A stretch of DNA of 64,000 nt, from positions 21,589 to 85,588 of the forward strand of contig CAJTVL010000008.1 in NCBI GenBank assembly GCA_910579425.1, written 5' to 3'. The notes under the pieces are model-generated. The model saw only the letters and a list, made by a program, of their open reading frames with translations, searched no databases and was not told the origin of the DNA. Below are positions 1 through 7,894 of the stretch, piece by piece (the stretch's first letter is position 1; every line of letters begins with the position of its first letter). Position numbers and translations under genes: made by a program. The DNA comes from an uncultured Lachnospiraceae bacterium. Its GTDB lineage: Bacteria; Bacillota; Clostridia; Lachnospirales; Lachnospiraceae.

Positions 1-1
1 G

Positions 2-76
2 AATTATGTGCGCTTCGATTGCGCAGGATGGCAGTATGAAATGGTAAACGGAAGCCTGAGAAATTATGAAAGCTGA
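2..76 (+). CDS. C-terminal end of a gene cut by the window edge
   Basis: An open frame enters from the left edge and stops at TGA 74-76, giving 24 residues that end in NGSLRNYES. It runs in the same direction as the next two small genes and lies 25 bp from the first, so it is probably the previous gene of the same operon. The fragment is too short to identify the protein. It has two aromatic residues around a GWQYE motif and no recognisable domain. Confidence 0.4.
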   Translation, partial: NYVRFDCAGWQYEMVNGSLRNYES

Positions 77-101
77 ATAAAAGATAACGTGAGGTGAAGG
101 C

Positions 102-284
102 ATGAGATACAGAGACTTTAGCCAAATGAGCGACAGGAGCAATCACAGACTGAATGTGGAGATTGAAAGACAGATTGATATGTTGGATGGCACAATTCAC
201 GGCCAGACAATCAAGAATATGTATGAGAACGGTAGCGACTATGAAAATATTTGCGAAGCGGCAAATATTGACTATGAAGATTAG
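102..284 (+). CDS. small hypothetical protein, 60 aa
   Basis: This is a short hydrophilic protein with no membrane segment or cysteine motif, and I do not recognise a family. The start at 102 is supported by a strong GAGGTGAAGG Shine-Dalgarno sequence directly upstream. The reading frame ends 18 bp before the next gene's ATG, so the two are almost certainly co-transcribed. The C-terminal half is acidic (ENGSDYENICEAANIDYED), which is common for small plasmid accessory or antitoxin-like proteins, but nothing here proves such a role. Confidence 0.55.
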   Translation: MRYRDFSQMSDRSNHRLNVEIERQIDMLDGTIHGQTIKNMYENGSDYENICEAANIDYED

Positions 285-302
285 GTAGTGGAGGTACAGA
301 AA

Positions 303-635
303 ATGAGTAAATCTTTTGGAGCTATGGTAAGCGGGGAAGACGCATTAAATCTACTCGATCAGATTTCCCATATGATCGTTTTCAAAGACAAAAAAGAGGA
401 AAAAGAGATCACAGAATCATTCATCAGAATGAGAAACCGTTTTGCCTATCACATTGATCAGGCTGCCCCTGTGGAATTGAAATATCATAAAGGAAAATAT
501 GGCAGCAAATACGATTCATGGACATGCCGAAACTGTGGATGTGGAATAACGCATGGTGTTGTCCAGAACTTTTGTTGGAATTGTGGTCACCGTTTAGCTT
601 GGGATAACCCAAGATGCTTAACAAAGGGAAAGTGA
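303..635 (+). CDS. small protein with C-terminal zinc ribbon
   Basis: This 110-residue protein has a helical N-terminal half (it includes FKDKKEEKEITESFIRM) and a C-terminal zinc-ribbon motif, CRNCGCG...CWNCGHRL, with two CxxC-type knuckles. I chose the ATG at 303 rather than the upstream in-frame codon at 288 because GTGGAGG lies at 288-294 with suitable spacing. Proteins like this are common in phage and plasmid accessory regions of Clostridia, often annotated only as zinc-ribbon proteins. The likely role is nucleic-acid or protein binding, but no specific function can be assigned. It is followed by an intrinsic terminator. Confidence 0.6.
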   Translation: MSKSFGAMVSGEDALNLLDQISHMIVFKDKKEEKEITESFIRMRNRFAYHIDQAAPVELKYHKGKYGSKYDSWTCRNCGCGITHGVVQNFCWNCGHRLAWDNPRCLTKGK

Positions 636-697
636 TTTAGGAATGGCAGAGATATACAGAGAGCCTGGGATCCCCTGAATAAAATTAATATCAATTT

Positions 698-736
698 GAG
701 GGCGGAAGCAGTCTGCTGTTTTCGCCCTCTTTTCAG
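698..736 (+). terminator. intrinsic terminator after the zinc-ribbon gene
   Basis: A GAGGGCG arm at 698-704 pairs with CGCCCTC at 723-729. A further GCAG/CTGC pairing sits inside, and a T run (CTTTT) follows. It lies about 60 bp after the zinc-ribbon gene, in front of the next promoter, so it closes the first small operon. Confidence 0.8.
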
Positions 737-792
737 TTCTCCTATAACGCTACAGGCTAAAAGCAAAATCCCTGAAAAAATTTCCAATTATG

Positions 793-882
793 TTGCATAC
801 TATTTGCAAAATGGTATAATCATCATATTAACTTTAATATTTATCTATCCATTATTTAAGCCGTATTTACGGCTTTTTTTGT
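793..882 (+). promoter_or_regulatory. promoter with terminator-bearing leader upstream of ssb (module A)
   Basis: The -35 is TTGCAT (793-798), the spacer is 16 bp, and TGG precedes the -10 TATAAT (815-820). The -10 is therefore of the extended type. About 50 bp downstream an AAGCCGTA/TACGGCTT hairpin with a seven-T tract (858-882) would end transcription after a leader of roughly 55 nt, before the SSB start at 1019. The same arrangement occurs at 2412-2509 and 12133-12227, which suggests regulated read-through or a short stable RNA. Confidence 0.65.
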
Positions 883-1018
883 TATAAAGAGCTTATCCAC
901 AAAATATAGCCACATCTGTAAACGGATGGATAAATTTCACAAAATAACCAGAGGGGTAAAAGGAAATCTCACCCTTTCTGATTTGAACGCGTACTTAAGT
1001 GCGCAGATAGGAGCAAGT

Positions 1019-1459
1019 ATGAATAAAGTAATCCTAATGGGCCGCTTGACAAGAGATCCTGAAGTGAGATATTCGCAGGGAAATGAGCCAATAGCAATTG
1101 CCAGATATACCCTGGCTGTTGACCGCAGATTTAAGCGGAACAGTGACGAAAACAGCGCAGATTTCATAGGTTGCGTGGCCTTTGGCAAGGCCGGTGAATT
1201 TGCCGAAAAATATTTCAGAAAAGGCATCCGGGTATTAGTAACCGGACGTATCCAGACCGGCAGCTATACCAACCGCGAAGGTATCAAAATATATACCACC
1301 GATATAATCGCAGAAGACCAGGAATTTGCCGAAAGCAAGAATAAAGGAGCGCAACGTGAAAACCAGGCCCCCGCATCCGGGGATTTCCGTCCGGCAGAAA
1401 ATAACTATATGGATATTCCGGACGGTCTTGACTTTGATGAAGATCTTCCCTTTAATTAA
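1019..1459 (+). CDS. ssb: single-stranded DNA-binding protein
   Basis: This is a 146-residue SSB. It coats single-stranded DNA in the cytoplasm during plasmid replication, recombination or conjugative transfer. The OB-fold occupies about residues 1-105, beginning with the typical MNKVILMGRLTRDPEVR. The C-terminus ends in the acidic tip DFDEDLPFN, the partner-docking tail of SSBs. The ATG at 1019 is preferred over the in-frame upstream start at 926 because the protein family begins exactly here and AGGAG lies just upstream. Downstream genes encode a primase-like protein, an exonuclease and a RecD-like helicase, which fits a plasmid DNA-processing block. It is expressed from the leader-terminator promoter at 793-882. 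Confidence 0.93.
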   Translation: MNKVILMGRLTRDPEVRYSQGNEPIAIARYTLAVDRRFKRNSDENSADFIGCVAFGKAGEFAEKYFRKGIRVLVTGRIQTGSYTNREGIKIYTTDIIAEDQEFAESKNKGAQRENQAPASGDFRPAENNYMDIPDGLDFDEDLPFN

Positions 1460-1517
1460 CGTAATAAATTTGAAAAAATTACTTTAAGCTGTCAAAGGCA
1501 GCAAGAAAGGAGCATTT

Positions 1518-2402
1518 ATGGCAAACTACTTAAAATTGCTTCAGATGAGTCTGCTGGAAGAGCTATCAGCCCAGATTAATAAGCGTCTGTCCGCTGAAGG
1601 AAAAATACCTATCAGCGCTTCTGCAGATGATGTTTTTAAAAATCTCATACATCTTTACGATGAAAAAAGAGAGCTTGAATTTGCACAAGAGACCGGAAGA
1701 AGCTACAAATTTATGCCAAAAAAATATAAGGCAATGGTAATGAGGCTGGTTGCCCCCAATTACTGTATCTCCACCAAAATACAATCCTCTGACGCAGGCG
1801 TTACAGCAGAAGCTTATCTGTTTTTAACCCCGGAATCCGCAAAGCCCGTCGCACAGGGTAAGCAGTTTCTTCCCTTTGATAAAGCGCCGGACTCCCTTGA
1901 AACAGAGGCTGAGCGAAAGGCTTATATAGAAGCTACCGCGAAAGGCCTTGCTCACTCAAAAGCATATCAGGAGTTCGGGATCGGAAGCTGGTATTCCTAT
2001 CAATATGAGCCGGAAGATAATCCTGATATCGTGGTCAATCTTCTGAAAGAGCAGGATGATCTGAACCCTGTCATAGGCTATGGCAATTGTTCCCAAGATG
2101 AAACCGAATCCAGCCCTCAAATATCACAAACATCTTTTTCTTCTCCCTCTTCCGATACGCCAAAATCCGATTCGCCCGCTGCCATCTCCTTAGAAGAGGC
2201 AAGGAACTATCCTGCTCCTCTTGGGAAAGCAAAATCAAAAGGCTTAACCCTTGGGGAAACGGCTGAAAGTTATCCGGCCAATATTTACTGGATGTACAGG
2301 CAATCGGAATTATCCGAATACGACAAAGCCGCAATCAGAACGATTGCCGCAAGTTCTCCAAAAGTATATGATATTTTCCAACAACACGGCGAGGCTATCT
2401 GA
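1518..2402 (+). CDS. hypothetical protein, 294 aa, in the ssb operon
   Basis: I do not recognise this family. The first 100 residues look like a compact alpha/beta domain (NYLKLLQMSLLEELSAQI...). The middle has tryptophan/tyrosine-rich segments (GIGSWYSYQYEP), then a serine/proline-rich linker at about residues 195-225, and a short helical C-terminal domain (EYDKAAIRTIAASS). The linker suggests two folded parts joined flexibly. The start is supported by AAGAAAGGAG just upstream. It sits 58 bp after ssb, so it probably belongs to the same transcript. Its position between SSB and primase suggests a DNA-related job, but that is inference only. Confidence 0.7.
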   Translation: MANYLKLLQMSLLEELSAQINKRLSAEGKIPISASADDVFKNLIHLYDEKRELEFAQETGRSYKFMPKKYKAMVMRLVAPNYCISTKIQSSDAGVTAEAYLFLTPESAKPVAQGKQFLPFDKAPDSLETEAERKAYIEATAKGLAHSKAYQEFGIGSWYSYQYEPEDNPDIVVNLLKEQDDLNPVIGYGNCSQDETESSPQISQTSFSSPSSDTPKSDSPAAISLEEARNYPAPLGKAKSKGLTLGETAESYPANIYWMYRQSELSEYDKAAIRTIAASSPKVYDIFQQHGEAI

Positions 2403-2411
2403 ACATTTTAT

Positions 2412-2509
2412 TTGCACTGTCACCTATCGCTGGTATAATATATACATAAATCTATCATTTGTAAGTTTGATCATTTCAAGCAGATAAGGCTTCTTATCTG
2501 CTTGTTTTT
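2412..2509 (+). promoter_or_regulatory. promoter with terminator-bearing leader upstream of the primase operon (module B)
   Basis: The -35 is TTGCAC (2412-2417), the spacer is 16 bp, and TGG precedes the -10 TATAAT (2434-2439). About 40 bp further on, an AAGCAGATAAG/CTTATCTGCTT hairpin plus a T run (2478-2509) forms an intrinsic terminator about 90 bp before the primase ATG. The layout matches modules A and C in spacing and sequence. It also serves as the terminator region after the preceding gene, although the promoter lies before it. Confidence 0.65.
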
Positions 2510-2598
2510 ATTTAACATGAGGATGCAAAGCCTGGCATCCGTTGTTTACTTACTCAAACAGCCCTTCTATCCAAAAGCCAAAGCAAAGGAGGTTACCT

Positions 2599-4065
2599 AT
2601 GTTTCCATATAAAATGACGGAAGTTCTTATCTTGAACGATATTGCCTATGATAATAGCCGGCGTTCGGTCAGAATTATTTGCCCGTTCTGCGGCAGGGGT
2701 AAGCTAAGCAAAGACATGAGCATAGATTTGGATTCCGAAAAATTCAACTGTTACAGCTGTGGCATTTCAGGACGCAGTGCTACCCAGTTCTATGCGCTTC
2801 TCAACCATATGTCAACAAGAGAAGCTTATAGCGAAATACTTTCTCTCCTCGGATTATCAGCCCCCCGTGTCCGTCAAAGGAAAACGGGAACTGTCATCCC
2901 TTATAAGGCGCCGGAGCAAAGGCAGGAAGCAGTTGAAGCGGATGAGGACATCAAAAACAATACTTATCATTGTCTTCTCAGTTTACTCAATTTATCAGAG
3001 CGGCATAAAAAAGATCTGGCTGCCAGAGGGTTTATGGAAAATGAAATACAATCCCTGGGTTATGCTTCCTACCCGGAGTACAAAAAGGAAAACTCATCCG
3101 AGTATTATGATATTCCACGGAAAATGCTGGAGCATAACTGCATCCTTGCTGGTGTGCCGGGTTTTTATACTACAAGGAATAAAGGCGTATGGACCATGTG
3201 TCGGCGAAGCGGAGGCATTGCTGTCCCTTACCGCTCTTTTTTTAATAAAATATCCGGTATGCAGCTCAGAAAAAACGATGAGGACATCCAAAAGGGTAAG
3301 GATTCCTCTGGTGCAAAATATTCATGGATTTCAAGCAGCGGATATAAAGACGGTTCTAAGGCAAGCTCCTATCTCCATTATGCCTGCGACTTCCTGTGGG
3401 ATCCGGCTAAAAAGCAGTATTATCCCCAAATACCGGATGACTTTATCCTTCTTACAGAGGGCGCAATGAAAGCCGATCTCACTCATGCGATTTCCGGTCT
3501 GCCCCTCATTGCCGTTCCCGGCGTCAGCTGCGCAAACGAGTCCTTAAGGAACAACATCCCATTGCTTAAAAGCGCAGGAGTTAAAAAAATCATTTTAGCC
3601 TACGACATGGACCGGGTAATGAATATCCATGTACTGGAGTCATTGGAAAAGGTCAGGTCTCTGATCATGGAAGAGGGATTATCCGTAAAAGAACTCTACT
3701 GGTCTACGGAGATGGTAGACCTCAAAGGCTCGCCCTTTAAGCTGAATGTTGCCGACAGTTTTGTTTTTTCTACCAAAACCCTTTACAATGCCGCCCTCTC
3801 GGAGCACATAGGCGCAATTCTTGAAAAATCCTGTTCCCTCGGAAAAAAACAGATTATACTGGCTCTGAAAAATTCTGACGAAATCACAGACCAGACAATG
3901 CTATACTCCAAAATCCTGATCAGAGAATGTCAAAGGCTCAATCTAAAATACTATCCTGCTTTTTGGAGTCTGGGCTTAAAAGGCATTGATGATTATTATG
4001 CATACCATCAGAGGAATATCCAATACAATAACTATTCTGAGAATACGAAAGGAGAAGCTATATGA
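2599..4065 (+). CDS. primase-like protein (CHC2 zinc finger plus Toprim)
   Basis: This 488-residue protein probably makes RNA primers for plasmid replication or transfer. A CHC2-type zinc finger is visible (CPFC at residues 28-31, CYSC at 51-54). A Toprim domain lies at about residues 280-345: the ILLTEGA motif supplies the glutamate and ILAYDMDR the DxD. The central catalytic RNA-polymerase-type segment is divergent compared with chromosomal DnaG, and no DnaB-binding C-terminal domain is obvious. I use the ATG at 2599 because AAAGGAGG precedes it; the frame extends 57 bp upstream without a binding site. Its stop overlaps the next start (ATGA), so translation is coupled to the YqaJ-type exonuclease gene. 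Confidence 0.82.
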   Translation: MFPYKMTEVLILNDIAYDNSRRSVRIICPFCGRGKLSKDMSIDLDSEKFNCYSCGISGRSATQFYALLNHMSTREAYSEILSLLGLSAPRVRQRKTGTVIPYKAPEQRQEAVEADEDIKNNTYHCLLSLLNLSERHKKDLAARGFMENEIQSLGYASYPEYKKENSSEYYDIPRKMLEHNCILAGVPGFYTTRNKGVWTMCRRSGGIAVPYRSFFNKISGMQLRKNDEDIQKGKDSSGAKYSWISSSGYKDGSKASSYLHYACDFLWDPAKKQYYPQIPDDFILLTEGAMKADLTHAISGLPLIAVPGVSCANESLRNNIPLLKSAGVKKIILAYDMDRVMNIHVLESLEKVRSLIMEEGLSVKELYWSTEMVDLKGSPFKLNVADSFVFSTKTLYNAALSEHIGAILEKSCSLGKKQIILALKNSDEITDQTMLYSKILIRECQRLNLKYYPAFWSLGLKGIDDYYAYHQRNIQYNNYSENTKGEAI

Positions 4066-5414
4066 ATCATCCAAAACATTACAATGGAATTATCGGTGCA
4101 TTACAGAAAAAACGTGAAAAATACCAGCCCATTGCCATCGGCGATATAAGGACTGTCTCTGATTCTGAATGGGCGGAGCATTGGAGGCCCCATGGTTCCG
4201 GCTGGCAGAACCCCTCGCCGGATAACCTCTGCTACCTCAAACGCGCTTACGGAGGCTCCGATATGGGCGTCCTTATGGGTGTTTCACATTTCAAGACCCG
4301 CCTGGAGCTTTTTAACCAGAAAGCCGGCATAACGCCTGTATTCACCCGATCCGGAAACAAGGATGCCAAAGACCTTGGGCATCTTTATGAATCTCCCACC
4401 GCAATGAAATACCACGCCCTGCGCAGGAAAAACGGCGGAAGCGTCACGATGTTTATTGACGGAAAGACCATACTCCCTGACGGGACAGTCCGCAGAGACC
4501 GAAGTAATAATATCCTTGAAAATTCTGTCTCCATGCAGATGTACCGTGACGGACGCTTCAAAAAAGGCTCCGTATATCACTGGGATAATATGCTCTATCC
4601 CTGGGCGCTGGCAAACTGCGACGGTTTCCTCTCAGAGGATGGCATCCAGGGTATCCTGGAAATCAAAACTACCTCCCCTGCCAATTATGATGTGATAAAT
4701 GACTGGAAAAACGGAATTGTCCCTGAAAGCTATTATTTTCAATGTATATATTATATGTCCATTTTAAATGTCATGTTCTGCGATATTTGCTGCTCATGGG
4801 ATCAGACCTACGACGGTACCGCTGTCATACGAATTTACCGTGACTATGATGCAGAGGAAAAGCTTATGAACGCCGTCGCTGAATTTGATGAATATGTAGA
4901 ACAGGGGATCACACCCGATGCGCAGTTTGATAATGGCTCCCTGCTGAATAATTATTATTATGAGCTTTTTGGCCCTACAGATCCCAAGAAGCCCATGGTG
5001 GAACTTCCGGAAAAATTCCGGAGTACTATCATGCGGGCTATAGATATTGACAACCGGATTGATGCGGCCCAAAAAGTCCTTAATGAGGCTAAAGCACAGA
5101 GGGAGGCCATCTATTCCGAACTCTATCCTCTCTTCGGATCCAGCAGCTACGGGCAATTCAGGGTTGACGACAAGACTGTCGCCGGTATTACGCTAAAAAC
5201 TCCCATGAAGCGCGCGAAGCTCAATGAGGAGGCTTTTAAGAATGATTATCCGTCCCTTTACGAGCAATGCAAAGTCTTTTCCAGCACTGAGCTGGAATCT
5301 GTCGATAAAAAGCTTAAAAAGAAGTATATGCTGCCGGCAGAGCCCGACCTGGAAGATAAGTCCAAATCACCTTACTTTACACTAAAGCTCTTAAACAGGC
5401 CGGTTGCTGTCTGA
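4062..5414 (+). CDS. YqaJ/lambda-exonuclease-type recombinase nuclease
   Basis: This 450-residue protein resembles YqaJ-family nucleases, which chew one strand of a DNA duplex to expose single strands for annealing. Visible family marks are GGSDMGVLMG at about residue 63, DLGHLYE shortly after, the catalytic EIKTT lysine/acid motif at about residue 200, and a YYFQCIYYM helix. The C-terminal 150 residues are helical, probably coiled (NEAKAQREAIYSEL). It overlaps the primase stop by 4 bp and lies 19 bp before a RecD-like helicase. No RecT/Erf-type annealase is recognised nearby, so the partner could be SSB or one of the unknown genes. Confidence 0.82.
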   Translation: MNHPKHYNGIIGALQKKREKYQPIAIGDIRTVSDSEWAEHWRPHGSGWQNPSPDNLCYLKRAYGGSDMGVLMGVSHFKTRLELFNQKAGITPVFTRSGNKDAKDLGHLYESPTAMKYHALRRKNGGSVTMFIDGKTILPDGTVRRDRSNNILENSVSMQMYRDGRFKKGSVYHWDNMLYPWALANCDGFLSEDGIQGILEIKTTSPANYDVINDWKNGIVPESYYFQCIYYMSILNVMFCDICCSWDQTYDGTAVIRIYRDYDAEEKLMNAVAEFDEYVEQGITPDAQFDNGSLLNNYYYELFGPTDPKKPMVELPEKFRSTIMRAIDIDNRIDAAQKVLNEAKAQREAIYSELYPLFGSSSYGQFRVDDKTVAGITLKTPMKRAKLNEEAFKNDYPSLYEQCKVFSSTELESVDKKLKKKYMLPAEPDLEDKSKSPYFTLKLLNRPVAV

Positions 5415-5433
5415 GCTGTATGGGGGAAGCAGC

Positions 5434-6954
5434 ATGAATACTCAAACTGTCCCAGAACTTCTTGAAACCCTCATCCGCTCCAGCGGTTCCGTCTGGATCG
5501 GCAAATCTGTATTGGAGGACGAAGCACACAAAAAAAATATCGGATTATCTTCTATTCCTCTGCTATGCTCAAACGGCAGGGTTAAAAATATGACAATAGG
5601 AGACAGAACCTGCTATTCCCTTGCCAGGTACGACGCACTGGAAACCCACGTAGCATACCATGCCGTCCGGATTCTCAGAAACTATATCTGCCCGCCCGAC
5701 ATCACAGAAAAACGCCTGACGGAATTATTATCCCAATTTGAAATCGAAACAGGCAGCTCTTTACATGAATGTCAGAAAAAAGCTGTGTATACCGCTCTTA
5801 CCAAAGGCCTTGCCGTCATATCCGGAGGCCCCGGGACCGGAAAAACCTATCTGCTCAAAGCCTTGGTTTATGCACTAAGGCGCTGTATCCCAGGAGTTGA
5901 CATCCGCTTTACTGCGCCTACCGGAAAGGCTGCAAGAAGGATTACAGAATCAACCCAAAATCCGGCAAAAACTATACAAAAAGAGCTTGGTATATGCCCT
6001 GGAAATTCAGAGCTTAAAATGTTCGGCGGCGATGTGCTTATCATTGACGAGGTCTCCATGTTAGATATGGAAACAGCATTTTATGTCTTAAATGCACTCC
6101 AAAACGGTCAAAAATTAATCCTGACAGGCGATATTGACCAATTGCCCAGCGTTGGCCCGGGGGCTGTTCTGCGTGATCTTCTGTTCTCCGGCACAATTCC
6201 GGCTATTTTCCTGACCAAAACTTTCCGGCAGTCTGATAGTTCTAACCTTTACTGTAATATCCGAAAAATAAAAAACGGGGACTGCAATTTGTCCAACGGC
6301 CCGGATTTTCATATTGTCCCTGTGAAAACAGAAAGCGCTCTGCAGATGCTCATTCCGTTTTTTCTGCACGAAGTAAAAAAATATGGAAGCGGGAATGTCG
6401 CCTGCTTGCTGCCCTATCGAAAAGCCGGGATATTATGCAGTGATCATGTGAACAACATCCTGCAGTCCATTATCAATCCTGTTAAAAATAAGCCTTTTCT
6501 TAAATTCATTACTGAGCCTGGAAGAGAGGTTCTGTTTACGGTCGGCGACCCGGTCATGCAATTGGAAAACCGCACGGAATGTGCAAATGGAGATACCGGA
6601 TTTATAATATCTGTCAAATCTGACAGCCTGGTTGTCAAATATCACGATACCTGTGTCAAATATGATGCTGACTCCCTGCACCAGCTATCCCTTGCATATG
6701 CTATTTCTATCAGCAAGGCCCAGGGATCCGAATATCGGTCTGTTATCATATGTATCACCTCGGCCCACTCCGCGCTGCTTAGCAGAAACCTGATCTATAC
6801 TGCCATTACAAGGGCTACAGAGCACTGTACACTGCTTCAGGAGTATTCTGCCATTAAACAGGCGGTTACAAACGAGATCACCTATGGCCGTGAAACCTTC
6901 CTGGCCGAAAAAATAAAATATTATAATTTAAAGGCAGCATTTCTGTCTGCCTAG
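5434..6954 (+). CDS. RecD-like superfamily 1 DNA helicase
   Basis: This 506-residue SF1B helicase is expected to unwind DNA 5' to 3' with ATP. Motifs in order: Walker A GGPGTGKT (about residue 130), motif Ia TAPTGKAARR, Walker B IIDEVSML (about 203), motif III TGDIDQLPSVGPG (about 231), a FRQS motif IV, and motifs V/VI near SISKAQGSE and YTAITRATE. The N-terminal region is short, so this is shorter than chromosomal RecD2 (about 740 aa). I use the ATG at 5434 with GGGGAAG upstream, not the in-frame TTG at 5404. Together with the YqaJ nuclease it suggests an end-processing or recombination pathway encoded by the element. Confidence 0.88.
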   Translation: MNTQTVPELLETLIRSSGSVWIGKSVLEDEAHKKNIGLSSIPLLCSNGRVKNMTIGDRTCYSLARYDALETHVAYHAVRILRNYICPPDITEKRLTELLSQFEIETGSSLHECQKKAVYTALTKGLAVISGGPGTGKTYLLKALVYALRRCIPGVDIRFTAPTGKAARRITESTQNPAKTIQKELGICPGNSELKMFGGDVLIIDEVSMLDMETAFYVLNALQNGQKLILTGDIDQLPSVGPGAVLRDLLFSGTIPAIFLTKTFRQSDSSNLYCNIRKIKNGDCNLSNGPDFHIVPVKTESALQMLIPFFLHEVKKYGSGNVACLLPYRKAGILCSDHVNNILQSIINPVKNKPFLKFITEPGREVLFTVGDPVMQLENRTECANGDTGFIISVKSDSLVVKYHDTCVKYDADSLHQLSLAYAISISKAQGSEYRSVIICITSAHSALLSRNLIYTAITRATEHCTLLQEYSAIKQAVTNEITYGRETFLAEKIKYYNLKAAFLSA

Positions 6955-6962
6955 GAGGAAAT

Positions 6963-7865
6963 ATGGCGAACGAAGAAAAAAACATTTTACATTCATTCTA
7001 CGGTTCAAAAGATTTTATCAAGGTAAAGCAATGCCTGGAAATTGGCAAAATTGTCTTTTCTTTTGTATCCGTAAAAAACCCTAAGAACTATTTGGACTGT
7101 TATCTGGAAGCAGAAGAATTTGGGGCTCTTCTGATGGCGGATGTTAAAAGCGGAGCTCTTCTCCGAAAGCTGATGGAGGAAAGGGCCAAAAAAGCGGATT
7201 ATCCAAAAGCAATATGGACAAGCCCGTTAGGCGGCAATGCCAATGGCAATAACGGAACGCCTATCTCCCGCTGCTTTACCATCTCCCCCGGCTCAACTGC
7301 TGAAATTTTAATTACTGGCAGGTCATACCCAGCCACCCAGAATGAGTCGGGAGCCTTTATCCCGGAAAAGGGATCCAAACCCCTTCAGCAGTTTATGGTC
7401 GGCTGCCGCTATGACGATCTGAAAATGCTCCAATATAAATGGTCTTTTCTTGAACAAAATTATATGCGTTCAAAATACACCCTTGAAAATATGCAGACTG
7501 ATTACCGCAAAAATGGGTCTGATCCTAAAGCTGTGGCGCACGACACAGGAAAAGCAATGCCAGCATCCCAACAGTGTCCTGCCGGTCATCCTGAAAAATT
7601 ACCGGAGAATCACAATTATACCGCATTGGAGGTGGAAACGCTTACACCACTTCAGCCTTTTGGAAGCCGCGGCTTTCTTTGCTTTAAGGCGGCTGACAAA
7701 AAGAATAACAGCTTTGCCATGATCATCGACCCGGCAACTGCTTCATCCTTTGACCAGAAAAAATGGATGAGTTTTAAAAAGCAGGCTGAAAAGACGTCCG
7801 GAATCCGGAAAACCTTTTATACGGTAAAGCACGGGAACCGGATATTAATAAAAGGAATTGCTTAA
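6963..7865 (+). CDS. hypothetical protein, 300 aa, last gene of the recombination operon
   Basis: I do not recognise the family. The protein starts with a hydrophilic domain (FYGSKDFIKVKQCLEIGKIVFSF) that could be a small beta-rich nucleic-acid-binding fold. A central glycine/asparagine-rich stretch (GGNANGNNGTP) follows, and it ends in another beta-rich part. AGGAGG overlaps the helicase stop codon, and the genes are 8 bp apart, so they are translationally linked. By position it may be a single-strand-binding or annealing partner of the YqaJ nuclease, but I see no direct sequence proof. Confidence 0.65.
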   Translation: MANEEKNILHSFYGSKDFIKVKQCLEIGKIVFSFVSVKNPKNYLDCYLEAEEFGALLMADVKSGALLRKLMEERAKKADYPKAIWTSPLGGNANGNNGTPISRCFTISPGSTAEILITGRSYPATQNESGAFIPEKGSKPLQQFMVGCRYDDLKMLQYKWSFLEQNYMRSKYTLENMQTDYRKNGSDPKAVAHDTGKAMPASQQCPAGHPEKLPENHNYTALEVETLTPLQPFGSRGFLCFKAADKKNNSFAMIIDPATASSFDQKKWMSFKKQAEKTSGIRKTFYTVKHGNRILIKGIA

Positions 7866-7894
7866 AAAAAGGTGTCCGTTATGGACACCTTTTT
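7866..7894. terminator. bidirectional terminator, GGTGTCC hairpin copy 1
   Basis: GGTGTCC (7871-7877), loop GTTAT, and GGACACC (7883-7889) are flanked by A7 on the left and T5 on the right. It can therefore stop transcription from both sides, serving the converging recombination operon and the signal peptidase gene. Near-identical hairpins sit at 18250-18272 and 41512-41538, and one lies inside a gene at 49027-49045. Confidence 0.85.

Noticed and set aside
696..887. A 63-codon plus-strand frame over the ssb promoter region
   Set aside because: It runs across a terminator, a promoter and a second terminator, with no ribosome binding site.
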